Assembly: GCA_018399135.1 (NCBI GenBank)
Contig: JAGYPB010000003.1
Span: forward strand, 1 to 64,000
Source of the DNA: Deltaproteobacteria bacterium
GTDB lineage: Bacteria; Desulfobacterota; Desulfuromonadia; Desulfuromonadales; Geopsychrobacteraceae
Direction: 5' to 3'
DNA: 64,000 nucleotides
Shown here: positions 16,137 to 24,573 of the stretch, one piece after another
Position numbering within the stretch: position 1 is the first letter of the stretch
Layout: the number at the start of each line of letters is the position of its first letter
Translations under genes and position numbers: made by a program
The notes under the pieces: model-generated
The model's input: the letters and a program-made list of their open reading frames with translations, nothing else
The model's database searches: none
Told to the model about the DNA's origin: nothing

Positions 16137-17786
16137 ATGAACCTTTTGAACAATGCCGTATTGTCTGTTCCTTATCCCCACAATGAGCCTGTACTGAGTT
16201 ATGCCCCCGGCACTCCTGAGCGCAGCGGGATACAGAAAGCGCTGGCTGACTTGAAATCCAGACAGGTGGAGGTTCCACTGATTATTGGTGGCAAGGAAGT
16301 GCGCACTGGTGATCTGGCTAAAATCGCCTGTCCCCATGACCATTCGGTGACCCTCGGCCAGTACCACAAGGCCGGCCCCAAAGAGACCCAGATGGCTATC
16401 GATGCAGCCATGGCAGCTAAGCCGGCGTGGGAAGCATTGCGCTGGGAAGAGCGCGCTGCAATTTTTCTTAAAGCGGCAGAATTGCTCGCCGGCCCTTATC
16501 GTTTTCTGGTCAACGCGGCAACCATGCTCAATATCAGCAAGAGCCCTTATCAGGCCGAAATCGATTCCGCCTGTGAGTTGATCGACTTCTTACGCTTCAA
16601 TGTCTATTTCGCTCAGCAGGTCTATGCTGATCAGCCCCTGCACTCCCCGCCGCCGATCTGGAACTATGTCCAGCATCGCCCGCTGGAAGGGTTTGTCTTT
16701 GCCATTGCGCCTTTTAACTTTACCGCTATTGCCGGTAACCTGCCGACATCGCCGGCAATCATGGGCAATACGGTGGTGTGGAAACCGGCTTCATCCGCGG
16801 TTTATGCGCCTTACTATTTTATGAAACTGCTGCAGGAAGCCGGCCTGCCTGATGGCGTTATTAATTTTGTTCCTGGTTCCGGTGCCAATGTCGGTGATAC
16901 CTGCCTGAACAGCCCGGACTTTGCCGGTATCCACTTTACCGGCAGCACCGGCGTCTTCCAGGGGATGTGGAAACAGATCGGCAGCAATATTGCCGACAAC
17001 CTTTACAAGAGTTATCCGCGTATTGTCGGTGAAACCGGCGGCAAAGACTTTATCTTTGCGCACAGTTCGGCGGATGTCGCTCCCTTGGCAACGGCTATTG
17101 TGCGGGGTGCCTTCGAATATCAGGGGCAGAAATGTTCTGCTGCTTCCCGCGCCTATATACCCCGCTCCCTGTGGGAGCCGGTAATGGCCGAGGTCAAGGC
17201 CCAGTGTAGCCGGATTAAAATGGGGGATGTCTGTGATTTTGGTACTTTTTTCAATGCTGTGATTGATCGTAACGCATTTAAAACGATCACTGGTTACATC
17301 GATTACGCCAGCGCCGCCCGCGATGCCGAGATCGTTATCGGAGGTTCCTACGATGACAGCAAGGGATTCTTTATTGAACCGACCGTCATTGTGACAACCA
17401 ATCCTAAATTCAAAACCATGGAAGAAGAAATCTTCGGTCCGGTGATGACCATCTACTGCTACGAAGATGCTGATCTCGATGCCGCCTTGACCCTGTGTGA
17501 CGAAACTTCGCCTTACAGTTTGACCGGAGCTGTCTTCGCCCAGGATCGGGTGGCGATCAGCAAAGTGATGAAAAAGCTGGAAAATGCCTCGGGCAACTTC
17601 TACATCAATGACAAACCCACCGGGGCGGTGGTTGGACAGCAGCCCTTTGGCGGTGCGCGTGCATCAGGAACCAACGACAAGGCCGGCAGTAAGCAGAACC
17701 TGATGCGCTGGGTGTCGGTTCGGGCGATTAAGGAGAACTTTGTGCCGCCTCGCAGTTTTGAGTACCCCTATATGGCAGCGGAATAA
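16137..17786 (+). CDS. pruA: L-glutamate gamma-semialdehyde (1-pyrroline-5-carboxylate) dehydrogenase
   Basis: Oxidises glutamate semialdehyde, the open form of P5C, to glutamate with NAD+; second step of proline degradation. The 549-residue protein belongs to the aldehyde dehydrogenase superfamily, long P5CDH branch resembling the mitochondrial enzyme. The general-base Glu lies in GETGGKD (about residue 299) and the nucleophilic Cys in GQKCSAASRAY (about 333). A GAGAGGAG ribosome site precedes the ATG. The proline dehydrogenase gene follows after about 100 bp, so the two encode a complete proline-to-glutamate route from separate proteins rather than a fused PutA. Expression is probably under the sigma-54 promoter upstream. 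Confidence 0.95.
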   Translation: MNLLNNAVLSVPYPHNEPVLSYAPGTPERSGIQKALADLKSRQVEVPLIIGGKEVRTGDLAKIACPHDHSVTLGQYHKAGPKETQMAIDAAMAAKPAWEALRWEERAAIFLKAAELLAGPYRFLVNAATMLNISKSPYQAEIDSACELIDFLRFNVYFAQQVYADQPLHSPPPIWNYVQHRPLEGFVFAIAPFNFTAIAGNLPTSPAIMGNTVVWKPASSAVYAPYYFMKLLQEAGLPDGVINFVPGSGANVGDTCLNSPDFAGIHFTGSTGVFQGMWKQIGSNIADNLYKSYPRIVGETGGKDFIFAHSSADVAPLATAIVRGAFEYQGQKCSAASRAYIPRSLWEPVMAEVKAQCSRIKMGDVCDFGTFFNAVIDRNAFKTITGYIDYASAARDAEIVIGGSYDDSKGFFIEPTVIVTTNPKFKTMEEEIFGPVMTIYCYEDADLDAALTLCDETSPYSLTGAVFAQDRVAISKVMKKLENASGNFYINDKPTGAVVGQQPFGGARASGTNDKAGSKQNLMRWVSVRAIKENFVPPRSFEYPYMAAE

Positions 17787-17882
17787 TTTCCTTCCACTTG
17801 GAAATGGTATGAGTGTCCATCCTTATGTCAGGAAGGACACTCATTGATTAACCATCCCCTTTACAGCGATCAGGAACGACCT

Positions 17883-18791
17883 ATGTCACTATTTAATTAC
17901 GCTGTTGCCAGAACCATCATGCATGTACCCAAGCCGATTGTCAGTTATTTTGCCAAGGGCTACATTGCCGGCTCGACCTTGTCAGATGCTGTTCAGGTGA
18001 CAAAAGATCTGAACCAGCAGGGAATGATGACGACCATCGATATTCTTGGTGAGTTTATCACCCGGTTTGATCAGGCGATTGAATTCAAAGATCAGGCATT
18101 GGAGATACTAAGAACCATCGATCGGGAAAAGCTTAACGGTAATCTGTCGATCAAGCCGACCCAGATGGGTTTATTGCTCGATCCTGAGGGTTGCTTTGAG
18201 TTAATCCATGAACTGGTCTGCGAAGCAAAAACATTTGGCAGTTTTGTGCGTATTGATATGGAAGATATTGGTACCACGGATGCGACCCTGGAAATGTTTG
18301 ATAAGCTGCGGCGTGAATTTCCCGGCCATGTGGGAACGGTGCTCCAGTCCTATTTGCGGCGCACCCCCCAGGATATTGCTGATCATGCTGAAGGTTATCA
18401 GAACTATCGCCTCTGTAAGGGGATTTATGTCGAACCGCGTATCCATGCGTGGAAGAACCCCCAGGCCATCAATGGTAACTTTACCAACTGCCTTGAGCAG
18501 ATGCTGGAACAGGGGGCCTATGCGGCGATAGCGACTCATGATGAATTTCTGGTATTTGAGGCAATGCATCTGGTGCGTAAAATGAACCTGTCCCCGGATA
18601 AATATGAGTTTCAGATGTTGCTTGGTGTTGATGAGGAATTACGCGAAATTATTCTTGCCGGTGGCCACCGCTTGCGAATTTACGTTCCTTACGGGCGCGA
18701 CTGGTTACCCTATTCACGGCGTCGGCTAAAGGAAAATCCATCGATTGCTCAGCATGCGCTGAAACAGATGCTCGGTATAAACAAGCACTAA
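17883..18791 (+). CDS. Proline dehydrogenase (monofunctional)
   Basis: FAD enzyme that oxidises proline to P5C and passes electrons to the quinone pool; first step of proline degradation. The 302-residue length is that of single-domain PRODH of Gram-positive type. Family features include IKPTQMGLLLD in the barrel, RIDMEDIGTTDATL, and the C-terminal signature LRIYVPYGRDWLPYSRRRLKEN. The start at 17883 is preferred to 17844 because AGGA lies 8 bp upstream of it and the earlier segment is not conserved-looking. It follows the P5C dehydrogenase gene with about 96 bp between and is probably co-transcribed. Confidence 0.93.
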   Translation: MSLFNYAVARTIMHVPKPIVSYFAKGYIAGSTLSDAVQVTKDLNQQGMMTTIDILGEFITRFDQAIEFKDQALEILRTIDREKLNGNLSIKPTQMGLLLDPEGCFELIHELVCEAKTFGSFVRIDMEDIGTTDATLEMFDKLRREFPGHVGTVLQSYLRRTPQDIADHAEGYQNYRLCKGIYVEPRIHAWKNPQAINGNFTNCLEQMLEQGAYAAIATHDEFLVFEAMHLVRKMNLSPDKYEFQMLLGVDEELREIILAGGHRLRIYVPYGRDWLPYSRRRLKENPSIAQHALKQMLGINKH

Positions 18792-18939
18792 AGTCGACAT
18801 TCTGTGTTATTCTAATTTTCCATTATTGGTTGTTGCAGGCAAGTTCAACATGGACCATCCCTTCGGGTATGGCCGGGCTTAACCGGACATGTTTGCAACG
18901 CAGTTGCAGGTCAACAATTTTTTAAATCAGGAGGATCAG

Positions 18940-20070
18940 ATGAAAAAAATGCTTAAGTCATTGTTTGTAGTCTGCGTTGCTGTCGTGATGACGTCAACGC
19001 TGGCCAGTGCCGAAACCCTCAAGGTCGGGGTTCAGGCACCGATTACCGGTAGCTACGCTAACGAAGGGCAGGGAATCGATAATGGTACCCGCCTGCTCGC
19101 AAGTCAGATTAATGCTGCCGGTGGTGTTATGGGACGACAGATCGAAGTGATTACCTGTGATGATCAGGGAACGGCCATGGCCTCTGCTATCTGCGCCCGC
19201 GAGTTGGTTAATCGTGGTGTCAAGATGGTGATTGGCTCTTACACTTCAACCGCGGCAGAAGCTGCCCAGAAAATTTATTATGACGCCGGTGTATTACAAA
19301 CGTCGGACGGTACCGCCGACAATCTGACCGAGAAGGGCTACTGGACTTTCCTGCGTAACTCCTTCCCGAACAGTGCCGAGGCCGAATTTGCCGCCGACTA
19401 TATGGTCAATGTCAAAAAATACAAGCGTATTGTCGTCCTGTCGGATTTCTCCACTTATGCTGACGGTCTGGCAAACGCAACCGAGGCCGCGATTAAAAAA
19501 CATGGCGGCAATGTGGTTTCTCGCGACAAAATCAAAGCCGATTCACAAAACTTCACTCCGGTTCTGACCAACATTAAATCCAAAAACCCTGATGTTATTT
19601 TCTTTGCCGGTTACTATTCAGATGGTGGCCAGCTGCGGTCACAACAGAAAGCATTAGGCCTTAACGCCGACTTTATTGGTGGCGACGCAAATGACAATCC
19701 TGATTTCGTTAAGTTGGCCGGCTCTGCCGCACAAGGGGCATACATTATCAATGTTCCCTCACCGGACGTTCTGCCTTACCCAATCGCCAAGAGCTTTATT
19801 TCTGATTACCAGACCCGCTATGGTGAAATGCCACCGTCGATCTGGGGACTGATGAATATCGATGGCATGCGCGCCATTATTCATGCCATGGAACAGAACA
19901 ACAGCTTCGATACCAGGCAGGCAGCTGATTATCTGCACAATATGGAAGAACCTCTTCCCGGGATTACCGGCCCGATCGCTTTTGAAAAAGACGGAAATCG
20001 CAAGGGCGGAGCTTATGTCGTCAAGAAAATCCAGGCTGACGGCAGCTATTCACACGAGTATGTTCAGTAG
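18940..20070 (+). CDS. Liv-type ABC transporter, periplasmic amino-acid-binding protein
   Basis: Receptor of a high-affinity branched-chain or hydrophobic amino acid (HAAT) ABC importer. The 376-residue precursor has a signal peptide (MKKMLKSLFVVC..., cleavage likely after ASA near 24), then the type I periplasmic binding fold beginning LKVGVQAPITGSYANEGQGI. A strong AGGAGG site fixes the start at 18940. The four remaining transporter genes follow in order. Because it follows two proline-degrading enzymes, proline or glutamate is a reasonable substrate guess, but Leu/Ile/Val binding is equally compatible. The upstream gap holds an 8-bp direct repeat GTTGCAGG (18832 and 18903) and a small inverted repeat TGCAAC/GTTGCA (18894-18908), possible control sites. 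Confidence 0.9.
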   Translation: MKKMLKSLFVVCVAVVMTSTLASAETLKVGVQAPITGSYANEGQGIDNGTRLLASQINAAGGVMGRQIEVITCDDQGTAMASAICARELVNRGVKMVIGSYTSTAAEAAQKIYYDAGVLQTSDGTADNLTEKGYWTFLRNSFPNSAEAEFAADYMVNVKKYKRIVVLSDFSTYADGLANATEAAIKKHGGNVVSRDKIKADSQNFTPVLTNIKSKNPDVIFFAGYYSDGGQLRSQQKALGLNADFIGGDANDNPDFVKLAGSAAQGAYIINVPSPDVLPYPIAKSFISDYQTRYGEMPPSIWGLMNIDGMRAIIHAMEQNNSFDTRQAADYLHNMEEPLPGITGPIAFEKDGNRKGGAYVVKKIQADGSYSHEYVQ

Positions 20071-20087
20071 TAGGGTTTAATCCCTCT

Positions 20088-20122
20088 GAGGGGGAGGCAG
20101 TACTGCTCCCCCTCTCTTTTTT
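20088..20122 (+). terminator. Hairpin terminator after the binding-protein gene
   Basis: A GAGGGGGAG-type arm (from 20088) pairs with CTCCCCCTC (ending 20114), with one bulged G, and is followed by a T run. It probably lowers expression of the membrane and ATPase genes relative to the receptor. Confidence 0.82.
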
Positions 20123-20230
20123 AAACTTCGCACACTTCTACATGCCACTGCTTTTTAGACGCAAGGCAAGGACAGTAGCCTTCTCTTACATCTGATAAGC
20201 AGCTTGTTTACCAACCCCGGAGAAGGTTTT

Positions 20231-21127
20231 ATGGACATTTTCCTGCAACAGCTTGCTAATGGTTTGACGATCGGCAGCATTTTCGCGCTGGTTGCTCTTG
20301 GCTATACCATGGTTTATGGCGTCATGCGGCTGATCAACTTTGCTCATGGCGATATGGTTGCTGCTTCGGCATTTGTCGGCCTGACGGTTTACACGCAGGT
20401 GATGGGACAAGCGACGTCGTTGTTTTCGGTCATTGTGATCTTCCTGCTGACAGCAAGTGTGATGGCGTGTGTCGGGGTTCTGCTGGAAAGGTTGGCCTAC
20501 CGACCTTTAAGGGATGCCCCAAGACTTTCAGCTGTTGTATCTGCGTTGGGTGCTTCACTGGTGATACAGAATGGCATCATGCTGATCTGGGGCCCGCGCA
20601 TGCAAATTTTCCCGGAATTGGTGCCACAGGTTTACTGGGATTTAGGTGGGGTCGTCATCAGCCTGATTCAGGTTATTATTCTCGCATTGTCTCTGGTTCT
20701 CATGGTGGGGCTGTACCTGTTTATTGAAAAAACGCGCATGGGTGCAGCGGTGCGGGCATCATCCATCGACCAGGACGCGGCGCGCTTGATGGGGATCAAC
20801 GTTAACAGCGTTATTGCCCTGATCTTCATCATCGGCTCATCTCTTGGGGCAATTGGTGGCCTGTTTATTGGCATGTACTACCGCGGTATCACCTTTAATA
20901 TGGGCTGGCAGTACGGCCTTTATGCTTTTATCGCTGCCATTATTGGCGGTATCGGTAATATTCCCGGGGCCATGATGGGCGGGATGTTGCTCGGTTTGTT
21001 TAATGCTTTTATCGCCGGTTATATTTCCAGTACCTGGGCCGATGCGTTCACCTTCATCCTGTTAATTCTTATTTTGATTGTCCGCCCGACCGGTATCCTC
21101 GGTGAGCGGGTTGCGGAGAAAGTCTGA
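20231..21127 (+). CDS. livH: Liv-type ABC transporter permease LivH
   Basis: One of two membrane subunits of the amino acid importer. The 298-residue protein has eight or so hydrophobic helices and the LivH start FLQQLANGLTIGSIFALVAL, with the conserved GYTMVYGVMRLINFAHGD segment. Start 20231 is set by the GGAGAAGG site; an upstream ATG at 20204 has none. Its stop overlaps the next start by one base (TGATG), indicating translational coupling. Confidence 0.93.
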   Translation: MDIFLQQLANGLTIGSIFALVALGYTMVYGVMRLINFAHGDMVAASAFVGLTVYTQVMGQATSLFSVIVIFLLTASVMACVGVLLERLAYRPLRDAPRLSAVVSALGASLVIQNGIMLIWGPRMQIFPELVPQVYWDLGGVVISLIQVIILALSLVLMVGLYLFIEKTRMGAAVRASSIDQDAARLMGINVNSVIALIFIIGSSLGAIGGLFIGMYYRGITFNMGWQYGLYAFIAAIIGGIGNIPGAMMGGMLLGLFNAFIAGYISSTWADAFTFILLILILIVRPTGILGERVAEKV

Positions 21128-22083
21128 TGAAAGCGCTACAGAGATTCAGCTACCCGATCTTCTTCGTCATTATGGCCCTTATACCGCACCTCCTTAACCC
21201 CCGTTGGCAAGCCGTATCGATCACCTTTCTGATCTTTGCTGTGGTGGCTCTTTCGCAGGATATTATCCTCGGTAAGAGCGGCATGTTCAACATGGGGCAG
21301 GCCCTCTTTTTCGGTATGGGAGCTTACACCACGGCAATTCTCAACAGCCACTTCGGCTGGCCGATTATTGCCACTATTCCCATGGCGATCCTGATTCCGG
21401 CGCTGTTTGGTGTTGTCCTGGCTGGGCCCATTGTTCACTTGCGTGGTGATTATCTGCTGGTTGTGACTATTGGTTTCAACATTGTTTTTGTCCAGGTTCT
21501 GCAGAACAACCTGGGCGGCTTAACCGGGGGTCCTAATGGAATTTTTGGCCTGGGCTCACTGAGTATCTTCGGCCTGAATCTGACCAGTCAGGTCGCGGTG
21601 TATTATTTTGCGTTTATCGTTTTCTTGCTGACGCTTTGGATCATGCACAATCTGGAAAAAAGCAAAGCCGGTCGAGCTTTGCACTATTTGCGCGAGGATC
21701 AGCTAGCCGCCGAGAGCATTGGTATTAACACCCGCAGTTACAAAATTTTTGCCTTTGGACTCGGTGCCGGCATCGCCGGCCTGGCTGGAACGGTATTTGC
21801 TGTGCAGTATTCGGCTGTCAGCCCTGAAGCCTTTGAGTTCATCCAGTCGGTGTTGTTTTTCAGTATCGTGTTGGTCGGAGGATCTTCGGTTCCAGGAATT
21901 CTGCTCGGGGTCTTTGTGATGTTTGTGCTGCCGGAAATTTTCCGTGAATTTGCCACCTGGCGCTACTTTATCTTTGGTTTCGCCATGATCCTCTCGATGA
22001 TTCTGCGTCCACGTGGTATCTGGCCGGCAACCTTTGGAAAAATCCCAAAATTCTTGATCAAGGAATCGAAACATGGCGCATAA
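21127..22083 (+). CDS. livM: Liv-type ABC transporter permease LivM
   Basis: Second membrane subunit. The 318-residue protein is strongly hydrophobic and has the family's GKSGMFNMGQALFFGMGAY segment near residue 50 and the EAA-like loop LREDQLAAESIGINTRSYK that contacts the ATPases at about 188-206. It overlaps livH by one base and livG by 11 bases. Length is near that of LivM proteins without the N-terminal extension seen in enterobacteria. Confidence 0.93.
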   Translation: MKALQRFSYPIFFVIMALIPHLLNPRWQAVSITFLIFAVVALSQDIILGKSGMFNMGQALFFGMGAYTTAILNSHFGWPIIATIPMAILIPALFGVVLAGPIVHLRGDYLLVVTIGFNIVFVQVLQNNLGGLTGGPNGIFGLGSLSIFGLNLTSQVAVYYFAFIVFLLTLWIMHNLEKSKAGRALHYLREDQLAAESIGINTRSYKIFAFGLGAGIAGLAGTVFAVQYSAVSPEAFEFIQSVLFFSIVLVGGSSVPGILLGVFVMFVLPEIFREFATWRYFIFGFAMILSMILRPRGIWPATFGKIPKFLIKESKHGA

Positions 22084-22852
22084 TGAACTGATTCTTACCA
22101 ATGTAACCAAGCGTTTTGGTGGCTTGACCGCTGTTGACGCGTTGACGATGACGGTTGAGCCGGGACAGATCTATGGCGTTATCGGACCCAACGGAGCGGG
22201 AAAAACCACGGTTTTTAACTGCATTACCGGCATTTATAAATCAGAGGAAGGATCGGTCAGCTGGCGCGGCGAAGAAATTCGTGGCCTGACGCCCTACCAG
22301 ATCGTTGATCGGGGGATCGTCCGAACCTTTCAGACCATTCGCTTGTTCAGCCAGATGTCGGTAGCCGAAAATATCATGAGTGGTCGCCATATCAAGAGCA
22401 CGCAGAAGTGGTGGCACGGGATCATACCGACCCCCGGCTCACGCCGCGATGAAAAAGAAAACTGGCTTAAAGTCGGTGAGCTGCTTGAGTTTTTTAATCT
22501 GGAAGAATTCGCTGCCATTCCAACGGCATCTTTATCGTATGGCCATCAGCGCCGGGTGGAGATGGCACGGGCCATGGCCGTTGATCCTACCCTGCTGATT
22601 CTGGATGAACCGGCCGCCGGGTTGAATGACAAGGAAACCAGTGAGTTACTGGAAGTCATATTTAAAATACGCGAACAGGGGGTGACAGTCCTACTGATTG
22701 AGCACGACATGGATCTGGTGATGAAGGTGACCGATTATCTGACTGTACTGAATTTCGGCAAGAAAATCGCAGAGGGCACACCCGATGAAATTCAGAAAAA
22801 TCCGCTGGTGATTGAAGCTTATCTGGGAAGTGAGGACGATGACGATGAGTAG
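22073..22852 (+). CDS. livG: Liv-type ABC transporter ATPase LivG
   Basis: Cytoplasmic ATPase subunit of the importer, 259 residues. Walker A is GPNGAGKTT (about 39-47), the signature is SYGHQRRVEMARAM, Walker B is LLILDEPAAGLN, and the switch His is in LLIEHDMDLV. The C-terminus VIEAYLGSEDD is the LivG family ending. It overlaps the genes on both sides. Confidence 0.95.
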   Translation: MAHNELILTNVTKRFGGLTAVDALTMTVEPGQIYGVIGPNGAGKTTVFNCITGIYKSEEGSVSWRGEEIRGLTPYQIVDRGIVRTFQTIRLFSQMSVAENIMSGRHIKSTQKWWHGIIPTPGSRRDEKENWLKVGELLEFFNLEEFAAIPTASLSYGHQRRVEMARAMAVDPTLLILDEPAAGLNDKETSELLEVIFKIREQGVTVLLIEHDMDLVMKVTDYLTVLNFGKKIAEGTPDEIQKNPLVIEAYLGSEDDDDE

Positions 22853-23567
22853 CGAGGTGCTGTTCACAATCGAGGATCTGGAAGTCTCCTATGGCAGCAT
22901 TGCCGCTCTTAAGGGGGTTTCGTTGCAGGTGCATAAAGGTGAAATCGTCACCATTCTTGGAGCCAACGGTGCCGGTAAAACGACCACCATGCGCACCATC
23001 AGTCAGTTGCTTAAGGCCAAGTCAGGGTCAATTCGTTTCAAGGGAGAGGAACTGACAAAAATGCCGGCCCATAAAGTGGTTAAGCTCGGGATCAGTCATT
23101 CACCTGAGGGGCGCCGCGTTTTTGGTGTATTGACGGTCGAAGAGAACCTGTTATTGGGGGCTTACACCCAGAGCAAGGTCAATACCAAAACATTGCGATG
23201 GGTTTATGAGATGTTTCCCCGCCTTGAAGAGCGCCGCAAGCAGCTGGCCGGTACCTTGTCCGGCGGTGAGCAGCAGATGCTTGCAATCGGCCGATCTTTG
23301 ATGAGTGATCCGGAAATGTTGTTGTTGGATGAACCCTCCTTAGGGATCGCTCCGATTCTGGTTAAGGCCATCTTTGAGCAGATAAAAGAAATTTCGCGTC
23401 AAGGGGTGACGGTTCTGCTGGTTGAACAGAATGCCAAGGCGGCGCTGAAGCTTGCTGATCGTGGATACGTGCTTGATGTCGGACGGATCGCACTGGAAGG
23501 TACCTCTGCAGAGCTGCTGGCATCGGATAAAGTTCAGGAAGCCTATCTGGGAAAAAAACACGAATGA
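22845..23567 (+). CDS. livF: Liv-type ABC transporter ATPase LivF
   Basis: Second ATPase subunit, 240 residues. Walker A GANGAGKTTTM, signature LSGGEQQMLAIGRSL, Walker B MLLLDEPSLGIAP and switch His-region position (LLVEQN, with Gln/Asn as usual for LivF) are all visible. Of several ATG codons, 22845 is preferred: a GAGGA site lies 8 bp before it, whereas 22839 is too close and 22812 lies deep inside livG. Start overlaps the livG end. Confidence 0.94.
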   Translation: MSSEVLFTIEDLEVSYGSIAALKGVSLQVHKGEIVTILGANGAGKTTTMRTISQLLKAKSGSIRFKGEELTKMPAHKVVKLGISHSPEGRRVFGVLTVEENLLLGAYTQSKVNTKTLRWVYEMFPRLEERRKQLAGTLSGGEQQMLAIGRSLMSDPEMLLLDEPSLGIAPILVKAIFEQIKEISRQGVTVLLVEQNAKAALKLADRGYVLDVGRIALEGTSAELLASDKVQEAYLGKKHE

Positions 23568-23607
23568 TGTATGCCACAGGTACCGGTAATGACCAAGGAG
23601 CAACACG

Positions 23608-24417
23608 ATGAATCTGAAGGATATACTTGTCCATATTGATGATCGCCCGACCTGTGTCTCGCGGGTGGAGGCTGCAGTGCAACTGGCCCGCCAACAGGGT
23701 TCTCATCTGACCGGAATTTTTATTATTTCACAGTTGTATTTCTCCCATCATCGCTCCGAATTTGTCGCCCGGGCAGAAGCAGCGCGAAAGAAATTTGAAG
23801 AGCAGGCGGCAAAGGCACAGGTTTCGACCGAGTGGATTCTGGTCGATTGTCAGACCAGCCGCATTGATTTGATCAATGCCCTGAACCTCCATGCTCACTA
23901 TCATGATCTACTGGTGATCAGCCAGACTGATAGCTCGGCCGATGAGCAGGGTGTCCCGGATAATCTTCCTGAAAAGGCGGTGCTGGGCAGTGGTCGGCCG
24001 GTGTTGATTGTCCCCTACGCCGGTCGTTACAACCACGATTACAAACAGATCCTCATGGCCTGGCGTGGCGGGCCTGAATCCTGCCGGGCATTGCACGATT
24101 CCATGCCGATTCAGCGGGTGGCAGATCATATCCGGGTGGTGACGGTTCACGGACCGGGCGGAGATGAAGCTTACCAGGCTCATACTGCTGATATCAGTCA
24201 GCATATGTCTCGTTACGAGTTGCCCCTGTCCTGCGAAAAAAGGGTTAGTGGTGATTTGAGTATCGGCGATCTGCTGTTAAATATGTCAGCTGATTATGGT
24301 GTTGATCTGCTGGTGATGGGGGCAACCTCCCAGACACGCCGTGGTCAGCAGACGCTGGGTGAGACCGGACGTCACCTGCTGAAATGTATGACGTTGCCGG
24401 TGCTGATGTCCCATTAA
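23608..24417 (+). CDS. Universal stress protein (UspA superfamily)
   Basis: A 269-residue protein made of two Usp-like parts: the first opens with LKDILVHIDDRPTCVSRVEAAVQLA, the second ends with VDLLVMGATSQTRRGQQTLGETGRHLLKCMTLPVLMSH, close to the ATP-binding G-2x-G-9x-G(S/T) region of the family. It may be an ATP-binding stress or transport-modulating protein. It follows livF by 40 bp with a clean AAGGAG site and likely belongs to the same operon. A non-coding repeat begins one base after its stop codon. Confidence 0.85.
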   Translation: MNLKDILVHIDDRPTCVSRVEAAVQLARQQGSHLTGIFIISQLYFSHHRSEFVARAEAARKKFEEQAAKAQVSTEWILVDCQTSRIDLINALNLHAHYHDLLVISQTDSSADEQGVPDNLPEKAVLGSGRPVLIVPYAGRYNHDYKQILMAWRGGPESCRALHDSMPIQRVADHIRVVTVHGPGGDEAYQAHTADISQHMSRYELPLSCEKRVSGDLSIGDLLLNMSADYGVDLLVMGATSQTRRGQQTLGETGRHLLKCMTLPVLMSH

Positions 24418-24418
24418 C

Positions 24419-24570
24419 GATGGTGTCGCAAAAACTCGCCAATGGCTGAGTTGCTGCGCCTATCCACCGCTACGACGTACATAAATACCCCACATTGCTC
24501 AATAATCGCGCGCCATGCATGTGGCGCCTTTTGCTTAGCCATCGACATTGATACTTTTGCGAAAGCATCA
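24419..24570. repeat. Dispersed MITE-like repeat, family 2, copy A
   Basis: About 152 bp starting GATGGTGTCGCAAAA and ending TTTTGCGAAAGCATC; the two ends form an imperfect terminal inverted repeat (about 13 of 15). It matches 62085-62239 along its length, including the CTACGACGTACAT-like, ATTGCTC-A-AAT and GCAT-TGGC-CTTTTTGCTT segments. It fills the gap between the universal stress protein and the next regulator and creates a spurious in-frame extension of that regulator. Confidence 0.72.
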
Positions 24571-24573
24571 CTA

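Noticed and set aside
18832..18939. Sigma-54 promoter before the Liv-type binding-protein gene
   Set aside because: No GG-N10-GC pair with the flanking consensus occurs in this gap; readthrough or a sigma-70 promoter is more likely.
24442..24573. N-terminal extension of the second sigma-54 activator from an ATG at 24442
   Set aside because: The 44 extra codons are entirely within the non-coding family 2 repeat and have no counterpart in the paralogue.
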